Source: Flavobacterium marginilacus
GTDB lineage: Bacteria > Bacteroidota > Bacteroidia > Flavobacteriales > Flavobacteriaceae
Assembly (NCBI RefSeq): GCF_026870155.1
Contig: NZ_CP113975.1
Location: forward strand, 2,480,001-2,544,000
DNA length: 64,000 nt
Direction of reading: 5' to 3'
Shown here: piece after piece, positions 8,334-16,197 of the stretch
How the letters are laid out: the number at the start of each line of letters is the position of its first letter
Numbering within the stretch: the first letter of the stretch is position 1
Program-made: the position numbers and the translations under genes
The notes under the pieces: model-generated
The model's database searches: none
Told to the model about the DNA's origin: nothing
What the model saw: the letters and a program-made list of their open reading frames with translations, nothing else

Positions 8334-9090
8334 TAAGATATGGTTTTCAAATTGTAATTCTGAATTAATAAAATGTCTCATGTTTGTAAAAACCAGATAT
8401 AGAACAGATGATCCTGAAATAATGGATGATTTTAATTTGAAAGGTGATGTCTTGAAAGCGGCATTGGATAAAATTGCCCAGATAAATCAGCTTTTGGGAG
8501 GAAATTCACTGACTTTGAAAGGGGTTGTAAGATTGCTTGAAAAGACATCTGACTCAGATTTGATTACTATTATGGATGTTGGCTGCGGTAATGGTGACAT
8601 GCTTCGGAAATTGGCAGATTTTGGTTTTGAAAACAATCTGAATTTAAAACTAATTGGTATTGATGCGAATGAGTTTACTGTAAATTATGCAGCTGATCTG
8701 TCTCGAAATTATTCAAATATCTCGTATAAAAAATTAGATGTTTTAGATGAATTTTTCAAAGAAATAAAGTGTGATATATTGCTATGTACCTTAACATTAC
8801 ATCATTTTAAAAATAGTGAAATTGTTAAATTACTGATTTCTTTTTATGCAAATTCCAAATTAGGTTTTGTTATTAATGATCTGCATAGAAGTTCTATGGC
8901 GTATCGATTGTTTCAGTTGGTTTGTTTTGTGTTTAATCTGAGTGAAATGCCTCGAAAAGATGGTTTGACTTCTATTTTAAGAGGGTTTAAAAAGGATGAG
9001 CTGATTGCGTTTTCAGAAAATTTGAAATTTAAAAAATACAGTATTCAGTGGAAATGGGCGTTTAGATATCAGTGGATAGTTGAAAAATAG
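8326..9090 (+). CDS. Class I SAM-dependent methyltransferase
   Basis: Up to 254 residues. Motif I is IMDVGCGNGDMLRKL, followed by LIGIDANEFTVNYA, the acidic end of strand 2 and DILLCTLTLHHF (motif IV). This is the Rossmann fold of small-molecule methyltransferases. The frame opens at ATG 8326, overlapping the upstream stop. An ATG at 8380 (MFVKTRYRTDD) is an equally good start and gives a more usual N-terminus. The gene lies between a flavoprotein and a type III polyketide synthase, so O- or C-methylation of the phenolic product is likely but not shown. Confidence 0.8.
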   Translation: MISKIWFSNCNSELIKCLMFVKTRYRTDDPEIMDDFNLKGDVLKAALDKIAQINQLLGGNSLTLKGVVRLLEKTSDSDLITIMDVGCGNGDMLRKLADFGFENNLNLKLIGIDANEFTVNYAADLSRNYSNISYKKLDVLDEFFKEIKCDILLCTLTLHHFKNSEIVKLLISFYANSKLGFVINDLHRSSMAYRLFQLVCFVFNLSEMPRKDGLTSILRGFKKDELIAFSENLKFKKYSIQWKWAFRYQWIVEK

Positions 9091-9125
9091 AATGTTTTAA
9101 TTCAGTTGTAATATTAAAAGAAATA

Positions 9126-10178
9126 ATGAGTGTCAAAATAAAATGTGTTACCAAACAGTTACCGAAGTTTTCGAGGACTACCGAAGAAATTCTTCCATTT
9201 TTAGATGTTTGGTTAGAAGGGCAGGAGGAGCGTTTTATTCGAAAAGTAAAGAAGATTTTTGAGGGAGCCGAAGTAGATAAACGATATTCTATAATGGATC
9301 CGACTGCGGTTTTTGAAAAAACTTCTTTTGAAAAAAAAAATGATGTTTATATCAGGGAAGTAATTGATTTAGGGGAAAAAGTTTTGGATAAAGCTTTGAA
9401 AAAAGCAAAATGGCAGCCCGAAGAACTGGATTTTATTATAACTGTGAGCTGTACAGGAATCATGATTCCGTCATTAGATGCTTATTTGATTAATAGTTTG
9501 AAATTACGACAGGATATTGTGCGTCTGCCGGTTACCGAAATGGGTTGTGCCGCAGGTATTTCTGGAATTATTTATGCAAAGAATTTTCTCAAAGCGAATC
9601 CTGGTAATAAAGCAGCGGTTATTGCAGTTGAAAGCCCAACAGCAACATTTCAATTGAATGATTTTTCAATGGCAAATATTGTAAGTGCTGCTATTTTTGG
9701 AGATGGTGCGGCCTGTGTACTGCTTTCTTCGGCTGAAGAGGATGAAGGAGTTGAAATTTTGGACGAGGAGATGTATCATTTTTATGATAAAATAGATATG
9801 ATGGGATTTAAGCTTACTAATTCTGGGCTTCAGATGATTTTAGATATTGAAGTTCCAGAAACAATTGCTTCTCATTTTGATGCTATTGTGCATCCGTTTT
9901 TGCATAAAAATAATTTAAAAATCGAAGCAATTGATCATTTAATTTTTCATCCGGGAGGAAAAAAAATTATACAGATTGTCGAACAGCTGTTTTCTGGTCA
10001 TGGAAAAAATATTGATGATACCAAAGAAGTTTTAAAGCTGTATGGAAACATGTCAAGTGCGACTGTATTGTATGTTTTAGAGCGCTTCATGGATAAAAAA
10101 CCCGAAAAAGGCTCTAAAGGGTTGATGCTGAGTTTTGGACCCGGATTTTCGGCTCAAAGAGTGTTGCTGCAGTTTTAG
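9126..10178 (+). CDS. Type III polyketide synthase (chalcone/stilbene synthase family)
   Basis: 350 residues, the family size. The catalytic triad is intact: Cys141 in EMGCAAGISG, His275 in IFHPGGKKI and Asn308 in YGNMSSATVL. The C-terminal LSFGPGFSAQ loop matches the GFGPG signature. These homodimers extend an acyl starter with malonyl units and cyclise the chain to resorcinols, pyrones or related phenolics. The starter cannot be read from the sequence. Downstream acyl-carrier, ketosynthase and dehydratase genes suggest that a fatty or unsaturated acyl chain is made for it. The genes on either side are co-directional with 35-base gaps. Confidence 0.93.
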   Translation: MSVKIKCVTKQLPKFSRTTEEILPFLDVWLEGQEERFIRKVKKIFEGAEVDKRYSIMDPTAVFEKTSFEKKNDVYIREVIDLGEKVLDKALKKAKWQPEELDFIITVSCTGIMIPSLDAYLINSLKLRQDIVRLPVTEMGCAAGISGIIYAKNFLKANPGNKAAVIAVESPTATFQLNDFSMANIVSAAIFGDGAACVLLSSAEEDEGVEILDEEMYHFYDKIDMMGFKLTNSGLQMILDIEVPETIASHFDAIVHPFLHKNNLKIEAIDHLIFHPGGKKIIQIVEQLFSGHGKNIDDTKEVLKLYGNMSSATVLYVLERFMDKKPEKGSKGLMLSFGPGFSAQRVLLQF

Positions 10179-10213
10179 AATCATAAAAGAGTTTTGATTT
10201 TGGTTTTTTTAGG

Positions 10214-10660
10214 ATGAAATTAATGGAAAAAAAAGATATAATCTCGAAGTTACCGTATTCCAAACCTTTTCTTTTTGTAGATGAAATCATAAGAATTGAT
10301 GAAAATGGAGTAGAGGGTGAATTTACTTTTGATGAAAATCTTGATTTTTACAAAGGTCATTTTAAAGGTAAGCCGATCACACCAGGAGTGATTTTAACTG
10401 AGGTTATGGCGCAGATAGGGGTTGTTTGCCTGGGGATATTTTTGTTAAATAAAAACACGAGTAAAATATCGTCAATTGGTTTAACATCAGTTAATATTGA
10501 TTTTATAAAGCCAGTTTTTCCTAATGAAAAAGTAACTGTCATTTCAGAAAAAATCTATTTCAGATTTGGAAAATTAAAATGTAAAGTCAGTATGAAGAAT
10601 GTAAAAGGCGACATAGTCTGCAGTGGTGAAATAGCCGGTATGATAATTCAGCAGGAATAA
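10214..10660 (+). CDS. FabZ/FabA-like 3-hydroxyacyl-ACP dehydratase (hotdog fold)
   Basis: 148 residues with the hotdog dehydratase active site. His49 lies in YKGHFKGKPITPGVI and the partner Glu63 in LTEVMAQIG. Both catalytic residues are present. The start may be the second Met (10223). It would remove water from 3-hydroxyacyl chains on a carrier protein. It sits 35 bases after the type III synthase and before its own ketosynthase and ACP, which points to a dedicated chain-building line separate from primary fatty-acid synthesis. Housekeeping FabZ is usually next to lpxA/lpxC; here the context is secondary metabolism. Confidence 0.85.
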   Translation: MKLMEKKDIISKLPYSKPFLFVDEIIRIDENGVEGEFTFDENLDFYKGHFKGKPITPGVILTEVMAQIGVVCLGIFLLNKNTSKISSIGLTSVNIDFIKPVFPNEKVTVISEKIYFRFGKLKCKVSMKNVKGDIVCSGEIAGMIIQQE

Positions 10661-10747
10661 AATAAAAAAAATGACTAATCAGTCATCGGGTAATTCTTAT
10701 TTAAAATTTTATGACTGTCCGCAAATAATACTATGTATTTTTTTTTC

Positions 10748-10825
10748 GCCACTGATAACACAGATTGTCACGGATTTCATTATTATTTTTTTTAAAAGTC
10801 TGTGTAAATCTTTTTAATCTGTGGC
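10748..10825. repeat. Inverted GCCAC...ACACAGATT repeat between cluster genes
   Basis: GCCACTGATAACACAGATT (10748-10766) faces AGTCTGTGTAAATC...AATCTGTGGC (to 10825). The outer halves are complementary with an AT-rich centre. Related sequences occur near 48773 and 58572 in this window. It occupies most of the 239-bp gap between the dehydratase and ketosynthase genes, in which I found no gene. Confidence 0.6.
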
Positions 10826-10899
10826 TAATTTGATTTGTTTGGTATTAGTTAAGGATAGTATAAAATTTTACAGATATTGTAATTGATATGTTGATTTAA

Positions 10900-12174
10900 A
10901 TGAAAAAACGCGTTGTCATAACAGGTATGGGGGTGGCTGCTCCAAATGGAGTTGGTCTTGATGCGTTTCAGTATGCAGTAAAAAATGAAATTTCGGGAAT
11001 AAAACATTTTGAAGAATTAGAGAGATTGAAATTTTCTTGTCAGATTGCTGGAATGCCGGACGTTTCTACAGAATTAGCATTACAGTATTTTACAGAACTG
11101 GAGCTTAAGAATTTTAATTCTTCCGGTATTTTATATGGGGTTATCGCTGGAATTGATGCTTGGAAAGATGCTGGTTTATCAATAGAAAGGCTTGACGAAC
11201 CCGATTGGGACAGCGGAACAATTTTTGGATCAGGAACCTCCGGAATTGATAAATTCAGAGAAAGTATTTACAAAATTGATGATTTTAAAGTTAGAAATCT
11301 AGGAAGTACTTCTGTAATTCAAACTATGAATAGTGGCGTCAGTGCTTATTTAGCTGGAAAATTAGGTTTAGGAAACATTGTTACTACTAATTCTTCTGCT
11401 TGTACAACAGGAACCGAAAGTATTATTTTGGGATATGAACGTATACAGTCAGGACAGGCAAAACGGATTTTGGCGGGAAGTACAAGTGATTCTGGACCCT
11501 ACATTTGGGGAGGATTTGACGCCATGCGGGTATGTACGTATAAACATAATAATTCTCCGGAAACTGGTTCAAGACCCATGTCTGCAAGTGCTTCGGGATT
11601 TGTTCCGGCAAGCGGTGCGGGGGCATTGATTTTGGAAGATATGGAAACTGCTTTAAAACGCGGCGCGAGAATATATGCTGAAGTTTTAGGCGGAGCACTC
11701 AATTCAGGAGGGCAAAGAGGTTTAGGGACATTAACTGCGCCAAATCCTGCTGCTGTTCAAAAATGTATTCAAAGTGCGATGTTAAGTGCAGGAATTACTG
11801 GGCAAGAGGTTGATGCTGTGAACGGCCACCTTACTGCAACAGCCAAAGACAGTCTGGAGATTTTAAATTGGAGTACGGCATTAAACAGAAAAGGAATTGA
11901 TTTTCCTTATATAAATTCATTGAAATCAACGGTTGGCCATTGTTTGTCAGCAGCCGGAAGTATTGAAAGTGTTGCAGCAGTTCTGCAATTGTATCAAGGA
12001 TTTGTTTTTCCAAATCGGAATTGTGAAGACTTGCATCCTGAAATTGAAACAGTTATTGATGCTTCGAAAGTTCCTTTAAAACTGGTTGAAATCGATTTGA
12101 ATGTTATTTTAAAGGCTAGTTTTGGTTTCGGAGATGTTAATGGATGCGTTGTTTTTAAAAAATATATATCTTAG
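10900..12174 (+). CDS. Beta-ketoacyl-ACP synthase II-type (FabF-like) ketosynthase
   Basis: 424 residues. Thiolase-fold condensing enzyme with the full triad: Cys168 in NSSACTTGTESI, His310 in VNGHLTATAKD, and Lys342/His347 in LKSTVGHCLSAAGS. The conserved GFGGVNAC-type end reads GFGDVNGCVVF. The triad is complete, so this is an active elongating ketosynthase, not a chain-length factor, and no partner subunit is nearby. It would lengthen acyl chains on the following ACP (43 bases downstream). No ketoreductase or enoyl reductase is encoded here, so those steps would be borrowed or skipped (giving polyenes). Confidence 0.9.
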   Translation: MKKRVVITGMGVAAPNGVGLDAFQYAVKNEISGIKHFEELERLKFSCQIAGMPDVSTELALQYFTELELKNFNSSGILYGVIAGIDAWKDAGLSIERLDEPDWDSGTIFGSGTSGIDKFRESIYKIDDFKVRNLGSTSVIQTMNSGVSAYLAGKLGLGNIVTTNSSACTTGTESIILGYERIQSGQAKRILAGSTSDSGPYIWGGFDAMRVCTYKHNNSPETGSRPMSASASGFVPASGAGALILEDMETALKRGARIYAEVLGGALNSGGQRGLGTLTAPNPAAVQKCIQSAMLSAGITGQEVDAVNGHLTATAKDSLEILNWSTALNRKGIDFPYINSLKSTVGHCLSAAGSIESVAAVLQLYQGFVFPNRNCEDLHPEIETVIDASKVPLKLVEIDLNVILKASFGFGDVNGCVVFKKYIS

Positions 12175-12217
12175 TAGTCTTGATATTAAAAATTTAATGT
12201 TATAAAAAAGTAAATTT

Positions 12218-12472
12218 ATGGATAGAGAAGAAACATTAGAAAAGTTGAAAAATATAATAAAGCCTTATGTTCAAGATCAAGAAGCTTTTGAATCTCTTTC
12301 TGAAGAAACAGATTTTATAAATGATTTAAAAATAAATTCGGCTAATCTGGTTGATGTCATTTTGGATATTGAAGAAAAATTTGATATTATAATTGATAAC
12401 GAATCGATGAAACAAATGGTGAATGTAAAAGAAGCTATTGGTATTATTGAAATGGAGCTGTTAAAAGAATGA
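12218..12472 (+). CDS. Acyl carrier protein
   Basis: 84 residues, acidic. The phosphopantetheine attachment Ser is Ser41 in LKINSANLVDVILDIEEKF. The usual DSL is replaced by NSA, but spacing and the following helix match ACPs. The start ATG at 12218 follows an AAAA-rich leader. Its stop overlaps the ATG of a phosphopantetheinyl transferase, which would activate it. It probably carries the intermediates of the cluster's ketosynthase and dehydratase. Confidence 0.88.
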   Translation: MDREETLEKLKNIIKPYVQDQEAFESLSEETDFINDLKINSANLVDVILDIEEKFDIIIDNESMKQMVNVKEAIGIIEMELLKE

Positions 12473-12954
12473 TTGGGAATGACATAATAGATCTGGACTT
12501 AGCCCGGAAGGAAAGTAATTGGAAAAGAAAAGGTTTTTTGGAAAAAGTATTTTCTTTGGAAGAGCAGATTATGATTCATAATGATTCCAATCCAGAATTA
12601 ATGGTTTGGAATTTATGGAGCAGAAAAGAAGCTGCATATAAAATTTATAACCGCTGTACGGGGATTAGAGGCTATTTTCCGTCGTTATTGCAGTGTTTTT
12701 ATGAAAATCAGAATTCAGGAAAGGTTGTTATTGAGGATTTTGTTTTTTATACCCAAACAGAAATTACAGAAAACAGCATTTATTCTATTGCAGTTTCTGA
12801 TACTGCCGATTTTGACAGAATAAAATCTTTGGAAACATTGGAAAATGTAAAAAAGGCTAATGGAATTCCTTATTTTATGGATATAACTGCAGAAACAAAA
12901 CGGCCGGTTTCTATAACGCATCATGGCCGTTTCAAAAAGATAATTTCGCTGTAG
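12469..12954 (+). CDS. 4'-Phosphopantetheinyl transferase
   Basis: 161 residues of the Sfp/AcpS superfamily. The first metal-binding motif is GNDIIDL (residues 3-9) and the second WSRKEAAYKI (about 51-60), matching WxxKEA. The protein transfers the 4'-phosphopantetheine of CoA to a carrier-protein Ser. It overlaps the ACP stop by four bases (ATGA), so translational coupling is likely and the ACP is the natural substrate. It is the last gene of the seven-gene cluster. The next gene is convergent, with a 13-base gap and no clear terminator. Confidence 0.88.
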   Translation: MIGNDIIDLDLARKESNWKRKGFLEKVFSLEEQIMIHNDSNPELMVWNLWSRKEAAYKIYNRCTGIRGYFPSLLQCFYENQNSGKVVIEDFVFYTQTEITENSIYSIAVSDTADFDRIKSLETLENVKKANGIPYFMDITAETKRPVSITHHGRFKKIISL

Positions 12955-12967
12955 GGTTTGTTGGATA

Positions 12968-13564
12968 TTATTTAATACCTAATCTTTTCTTCAATTTCAA
13001 AAACAATAAAGCAATAGTATAGGCATCTTCCGAAGGTGAATTGCGATAGTTTTTTGGCAGTTTAAAAATTTCTGACAATTCATCTAATGAAAACTGTTTG
13101 TCATTGATGTCAATTAATTTTCGATACATGACATCGATATCTAAGGCTTCGTTCTTTAATCGGCCACAGCCTGAACGAATCAATGCACTGTTAATCATGT
13201 CAACATCAAAATCAACATGATGGCCTATTAAAACAGCATTTCCGATGTAGTCAATAAAAGCATGAATCGCTTCAGGTTCGCTTAATTTTTTCATTTTACT
13301 TTCAAGGATAAATTCATTTGAAAGTCCGTTATCATGAAAAAATTTGTATTGAAGTAAAATAGATTCAAAGCTGTCACCAATGTGGATTCTGTTGTTAATT
13401 ATAGCAAATGATCCAATAGACAGAATCACATCTTTTTCGGGGTTTAAACCTGAAGTTTCAGTAGTAAATACGACATACCGCTTTGATTTTTGGTTAAACT
13501 TTTCGAGATAAGTTTTCCAAAATTCAGGGTATTCTTTATTTATATTTTTTAGCCAGTCAAGCAT
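12968..13564 (-). CDS. DnaQ-like exonuclease-fold protein with degenerate active site
   Basis: 198 residues. The RNase H-like 3'-5' exonuclease fold can be traced as FTTETSGLNPEKDVILSIG (Exo I), GHHVDFDVDMIN (Exo II) and YRNSPSEDAYTIALLFL (Exo III). In active DEDDh enzymes Exo I reads DxETT and Exo III HxxxxD. Here the first Asp is Thr and the His is Asn, while Glu and the later Asp residues remain. Metal binding and catalysis may therefore be lost. It lies 3 bases after the CNMP/CBS/DUF294 gene, a pairing also found in Proteobacteria near acetate metabolism genes. Start ATG 13564 (MLDWLKNINKEYPEF). Confidence 0.8.
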   Translation of the reverse strand: MLDWLKNINKEYPEFWKTYLEKFNQKSKRYVVFTTETSGLNPEKDVILSIGSFAIINNRIHIGDSFESILLQYKFFHDNGLSNEFILESKMKKLSEPEAIHAFIDYIGNAVLIGHHVDFDVDMINSALIRSGCGRLKNEALDIDVMYRKLIDINDKQFSLDELSEIFKLPKNYRNSPSEDAYTIALLFLKLKKRLGIK

Positions 13565-13567
13565 CTT

Positions 13568-15484
13568 TTATGAAAATTGCGTTAGTTTGAAATTACTTTT
13601 AATTAATTCTTCGAGTTCTTTCATTGGGGCTAAGGCATTTTTTAATTTTTCTTTTTCTAGTTTCGTTAGTTCGCTAATATTGATATATTGTCCTGAATTT
13701 TCATTTTTTAGGCCTTCATCAACTCTGAATTTTGACAGAACTAAAAATGCTTCTGCGCAATTGAGATAAATATCGGAGTTTTCGGGGTCAATGATTGCTA
13801 ATTGTTTAAAACGAAGATAAGTATTGTTTAGTCCTTTGATATTAAAATGCAATGCAAACAATCTTGCACCATCAATCAAAGGCATTAAAGCTTTTGTTTT
13901 TATGTCGAACTTGTCTTTGTGAGGTTCGTCTTCTTCTAGAGCAAATTTCTTGAAAAAAGTAAGAGGCGAATTTTTTCTTAAGGCATCATTCCCCAGAAAG
14001 TCAAAAAATAAGGAGTTATGTTCCTGATTTTTATCGATTACATTTTCTATCGCTTCGAATATCTTTTTCTCACCAAAAATCAGTTCTAAATCAAAGAAAA
14101 TACTGCTCACATCGTTGCTGTTCTCACCTGGAGTATTCATCCAGCTGTCATATTGTTTAGTCCAGTCTGTTAATGATTTACACCAAAGCATATTGCTTGC
14201 CATATGGCCGTTTGGACACAATTCGTAGCCTACTTTTTCGAGTACAGCAGTTGTTTTTTTACTTAATTTCAAAAAGTAATCCCTAACGTCTCTGTATCTG
14301 TCTGGAGTGACATCTTCAAATATTAATATACTGTCTTGGTCTGTAAGTAATAATTGTTCTTTTCTTCCTTGGCTTCCTATGCTTAGCCATACAAATCGTG
14401 CCTGCGGAGAGCCTAATTCTAGGATAGATAATTCGACTGCCCTTTTTAAAATGGCTAAATTTATTTCGCTCGCAATATTGTTTATATTGGAAAGTGGAAT
14501 GTTCTTGTGAATTGAATTTTGAATTAGTTCAGTCAGTCGCTCTCTAATTTGTTTTAAATCCTTAGGATTTGAAGCACGCTTGATTTCTTTGATTAAAACA
14601 CCAGGATTATTGGCTTGCGCAATAATTAAATCATGTTCTGAAATCATGCCTTTTACTGCTGATTTATCGGTTCCGTCCAAAGTAACACATAAATGAGTTA
14701 CATTGTTTTTTAACATCACAAGCTGTGCTTCAGCGAGTGAGATATTTTCAACAACAGTTACTACTGGAGAGGACATAATTGCTCTCATAGTCACCGTCAG
14801 CGGAAATTGTCCTGTAGCAATTTTAGAACACATGTCGGTATGAGTAACAATTCCGATAGGTAAGCTGCTGTCACAAATAATAACGCTTGTTGACAGGTTT
14901 GCAGTCATTAAGAGCGCAACATCTTTAGCGATGTCATGAATTGAAGCTATAAGCGGCGATCTGTTGTAAGTCAGCGACTGAAAATACTGCATTTCCGACT
15001 TTTGATCTATATAAAATACATTATCACTGGCCAGTTTACCTCTTAAGTTTTCTTTTTCTTTAGGATTCCAGGTATTGTTGGCAAAACTTTCCAAAAGGAA
15101 GTTCAGAACATCTGGATTATTTGCAACAAAAGGTCTAAATGCAGCAATAGGAATAGCGTATATGATGCTTTCTTCACGAGATTTTGAAGTCATCATATAA
15201 TTGTTCTTGGCAAAAAAAGGTCTCAATCCAAAAACATCTCCAACATGACATTTATTTAGAAGTGTTTCTTCGGCATCTGCAATAACAGACAGATGAATTG
15301 TGCCTGAGGCTACAACATAGAAACAATCGTGCAGTTTGTCATTTATCTGGAATAAAGTTTCATTTTTTTCCAGATTTAAAACACGAATATTTGTTGCTAT
15401 TACTGATAATTCCTGAAAAGTCAAGTTGTCAAAAGGAGGGTATTCCTTTAAAAAATCAGCTATATTTTCTGCAATTGTATTCAT
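13568..15484 (-). CDS. CNMP-binding / CBS / DUF294 nucleotidyltransferase-like signalling protein
   Basis: 638 residues with four parts in order: a cyclic-nucleotide-binding domain (about 20-130), a CBS-domain pair (about 155-295), a DUF294 nucleotidyltransferase domain with WLSIGSQGRKEQLLLTDQDS (about 370-390, GS and DxD motifs intact), and a helical C-terminal DUF294_C domain (about 480-630). This architecture resembles GlnD-like uridylyltransferases with ligand-sensing modules. The substrate is not known to me. No membrane segment. It is directly followed by the DnaQ-like gene, and the two likely act together. Confidence 0.88.
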   Translation of the reverse strand: MNTIAENIADFLKEYPPFDNLTFQELSVIATNIRVLNLEKNETLFQINDKLHDCFYVVASGTIHLSVIADAEETLLNKCHVGDVFGLRPFFAKNNYMMTSKSREESIIYAIPIAAFRPFVANNPDVLNFLLESFANNTWNPKEKENLRGKLASDNVFYIDQKSEMQYFQSLTYNRSPLIASIHDIAKDVALLMTANLSTSVIICDSSLPIGIVTHTDMCSKIATGQFPLTVTMRAIMSSPVVTVVENISLAEAQLVMLKNNVTHLCVTLDGTDKSAVKGMISEHDLIIAQANNPGVLIKEIKRASNPKDLKQIRERLTELIQNSIHKNIPLSNINNIASEINLAILKRAVELSILELGSPQARFVWLSIGSQGRKEQLLLTDQDSILIFEDVTPDRYRDVRDYFLKLSKKTTAVLEKVGYELCPNGHMASNMLWCKSLTDWTKQYDSWMNTPGENSNDVSSIFFDLELIFGEKKIFEAIENVIDKNQEHNSLFFDFLGNDALRKNSPLTFFKKFALEEDEPHKDKFDIKTKALMPLIDGARLFALHFNIKGLNNTYLRFKQLAIIDPENSDIYLNCAEAFLVLSKFRVDEGLKNENSGQYINISELTKLEKEKLKNALAPMKELEELIKSNFKLTQFS

Positions 15485-15660
15485 AGTTTCGTTCTAAAAG
15501 TAAGGCTTGTAAAAATAATAAAAAATGGCTTCAAAACGAAGATATAAAATTGTTAAGTGTTTAAATTTCAGAATTGTTAAATTTATCACAAAATACTATG
15601 CGATAGTATGGTATTGGCTACAATTATTTAATTTTAAATTAAAATCATTAAAAAAGTATT

Positions 15661-16167
15661 ATGAAAGCCTTAAAAAATCAATTTGTTGTATTAATTGCGT
15701 TATTTACTGCAGCATTTGCAAACGCACAAGAAAAGCCTAAAAGTCCGGCAGAAACTGTAACCGGAAAAATAAAAGAAGCCACAATTACCATCAATTATGG
15801 AAGTCCATCTGTGAGAGCAAGAAAAATATGGGGAGAATTAGTACCATTTGATGCTGTATGGCGTGCTGGTGCAAATGATGCTACAACATTTGAAACAGAT
15901 AAAGATATTACTATTGAGGGGGCAAAACTTCCAGCTGGAAAATATTCCTTTTTTGTAATTCCAAGTGAAAAAGAATGTACAATCATTTTTAATAAAGAAG
16001 CTAAACAATGGGGAGCTTATAAATATGATGTAAAGAAAGATCAGCTTCGTGTAAAAGTGAAACCAAAAACAGCAAATTCAAGCGTTGAAAAATTAGTGTA
16101 TACGATTAATTCAAATGACGTGGTATTGAGCTGGGATACATGGAATATTGGATTTAATGTGAAGTAA
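15661..16167 (+). CDS. DUF2911 secreted protein
   Basis: 168 residues. Signal peptide of about 22 residues (MKALKNQF...FANAQ). The mature part has the DUF2911 features ITINYGSPSVRARKIWGELVPFDAVWRAGANDATTFETDKDI and LPAGKYSFFVIPSEKECTIIFN. The family is common in Bacteroidota; its function is not established. It stands alone after a 176-base gap and is followed closely by the IS1182 element, whose end starts about 30 bases beyond its stop. Confidence 0.88.
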   Translation: MKALKNQFVVLIALFTAAFANAQEKPKSPAETVTGKIKEATITINYGSPSVRARKIWGELVPFDAVWRAGANDATTFETDKDITIEGAKLPAGKYSFFVIPSEKECTIIFNKEAKQWGAYKYDVKKDQLRVKVKPKTANSSVEKLVYTINSNDVVLSWDTWNIGFNVK

Positions 16168-16197
16168 TTTCTAAAATAAATTTTAAGAAAGTTTTAT

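Noticed and set aside
11378..12013. Several open frames on both strands inside the ketosynthase gene
   Set aside because: They are shadows of a gene with clear catalytic motifs and lack recognisable domains.
7200..12954. Idea that the cluster is the flexirubin or dialkylresorcinol (darA/darB) locus
   Set aside because: The key synthase is a type III PKS with the chalcone-synthase triad, not a DarB-like enzyme, and the many flexirubin genes are absent.
15525..15740. Open frame of 71 residues overlapping the start of the DUF2911 gene
   Set aside because: Lys/Ile/Tyr-rich translation of AT-rich leader DNA; the DUF2911 frame with its signal peptide is the real one.
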